Shown: piece by piece, positions 57,820 to 58,471 of the stretch
Numbering within the stretch: position 1 is the stretch's first letter
How the letters are laid out: each line of letters opens with the position of its first letter
Made by a program: the position numbers and the translations under genes
Notes under the pieces: generated by a model
Database searches by the model: none
The model's input: only the letters and a program-made list of their open reading frames with translations
What the model was told of the DNA's origin: nothing
Source of the DNA: Paracoccus sp. MKU1
GTDB lineage: Bacteria; Pseudomonadota; Alphaproteobacteria; Rhodobacterales; Rhodobacteraceae
Direction: 5' to 3'
NCBI RefSeq assembly: GCF_001447385.1
Contig: NZ_LLWQ01000086.1
Coordinates: 1-58,471 of the forward strand
Length of the DNA stretch: 58,471 nt

Positions 57820-57885
57820 CCAGGGTGGCCTACTTTTTGGATTTCGCCAAATATTAGTGACCGACTATTATTTTGCGGGGCCCGG
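57820..57885. mobile_element. Possible end of an IS21-like insertion sequence (remnant)
   Basis: The AT-rich stretch around GGTGGCCTACTTTTTGGATT (57825-57844) resembles terminal sequences I associate with IS21-type elements. No istA or istB is present. The flanking 57779-57997 shows no intact gene. Low confidence because it rests on recall of an end sequence. Confidence 0.25.
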
Positions 57886-57997
57886 TGCAAAGCACCACCC
57901 GCAAAATGTCGGACCAGATGCTGCGCCCCGGTACCCAGCTTCTTCCGCCCAGGAAGAGGATCGCCCCCCAATACCGCCCGATGGGCACCCGCATCGC

Positions 57998-58471
57998 TTA
58001 CGGATGAAGCGCCAGCAGATCCCGCCCGAACTGGTGCAGCGACATGACTTCGATGCCGTTCTGCAGCGGGAAAGCCTCGTCCCCCGGATAGACCACGATC
58101 CGCCGCGCGGGCTGCAGGTCTTCGCAGGCCGAATGAAAGCCGCGCTCGACCTTGGGCGCAAGGTTGCGCTTGACCTCGACGGCCCAGACCGCGCCGCCCG
58201 GCAGGGTCAGCACCAGATCGACCTCGGCCCCCGCACCGCTGCGGTAGAACTGCGCCTGCGTCCCTTCTGGCATCAGCGCATGGGCGGTCTCGATGATCAG
58301 ACCCTCCCAACTGGCGCCCGCAACGGGATGGCCGAGCACGTCATCGAGCGTCGTCAGCCCCAGAAGGGCGTGCAGGATGCCGGTGTCGCGCACATAAATG
58401 CGCGGGGACTTGACCAGCCGCTTGCCGATATTCGCGTGCCAGGGCTCCAGGCGGCGCACCAGCATCAGATC
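57998..58471 (-). CDS. C-terminal part of an ATPase with DUF4143 domain; gene enters from outside the window
   Basis: 157 codons visible, open through base 58471 on the minus strand, so the 5' end with the AAA ATPase is outside. RRLEPWHANIGKRLVKSPRIYVRDTGILHALLGL, GASWEGLIIETA, AQFYRSGAGAEVDLVLTLPGGAVWAVEVKRNLAPKVERGFHSACEDL and RRIVVYPGDEAFPLQNGIEVMSLHQF are the DUF4143 domain. It is related to restriction-endonuclease-like folds (D...E-x-K as AEVDLV and VEVKR). Such proteins are common in bacterial accessory DNA; function unknown. Confidence 0.85.
   Translation of the reverse strand, partial: DLMLVRRLEPWHANIGKRLVKSPRIYVRDTGILHALLGLTTLDDVLGHPVAGASWEGLIIETAHALMPEGTQAQFYRSGAGAEVDLVLTLPGGAVWAVEVKRNLAPKVERGFHSACEDLQPARRIVVYPGDEAFPLQNGIEVMSLHQFGRDLLALHP

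Noticed and set aside
54438..58471. Second copy of the tRNA-Tyr 3' end as an attachment repeat
   Set aside because: I compared the tRNA's T arm and acceptor end with the rest of the window and found no duplicate; it may lie beyond 58471.

Overview
The window is about 67% GC and codes densely on both strands. It looks like the chromosome of an alphaproteobacterium of the family Rhodobacteraceae, most likely Paracoccus. The pointers are atpHAGDC standing apart from the Fo genes and followed by an H-type lectin gene, a taurine--pyruvate aminotransferase next to a MocR-type TauR, the GC-rich codon use, and many ATGA/GTGA gene overlaps. This assignment rests on recalled protein families; no search was run.

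Layout. 1-1417: start of a creatinase gene facing a GcvA-like LysR gene. 1569-5690: nrdHIEF (class Ib ribonucleotide reductase) behind a clear cobalamin riboswitch. 5824-11849: an unknown membrane protein, a YeiH-type exporter with its divergent LysR gene, dctA with another divergent LysR gene, and a DinB-fold protein. 11996-19140: a DEAD-box RNA helicase meeting an Hsp70-like gene at shared stop codons, then a minus-strand run of TSUP permease, GlcG-like protein, CynX-type MFS, nucleoside-deaminase-like enzyme and secreted ankyrin protein. 19466-23995: a cystine-type symporter with a structured leader, tauR and tpa, the last two separated by a 52-base near-perfect palindrome.

24240-32438 is the most coherent accessory system. 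An operator-rich promoter precedes a Tat-exported binding protein, LivH/M/G/F-type ABC parts, an M20-type amidase (hydantoinase/carbamoylase family), an M81 (MlrC-like) metallopeptidase and a GntR regulator, mostly joined by 4-base overlaps. It reads as uptake plus hydrolysis of an unidentified amide-containing compound.

32476-54273 is mostly core: ssb, a lytic transglycosylase, a SYLF lipoprotein, hemB, mfd, clpA, gloB, a methyltransferase, the F1 ATP synthase operon atpHAGDC, an H-type lectin gene, prs and a TrmH-family rRNA methyltransferase. Several strong intrinsic terminators lie here, and one candidate small RNA sits at 52815-52930.

54438-58471 begins with tRNA-Tyr and continues into mobile DNA: an HTH gene resembling replication initiators with an iteron-like dyad array inside its coding sequence, a MobV-type relaxase, a parD antitoxin with a broken parE, gene debris, a possible insertion-sequence end, and the C-terminal part of an ATPase/DUF4143 protein. 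This end looks like an integrated and decaying mobilisable element beside the tRNA gene.

Two short dispersed repeat families, each with two copies, also occur (nrdE/nrdF and mfd/clpA intergenic; inside the helicase gene and after the symporter terminator).
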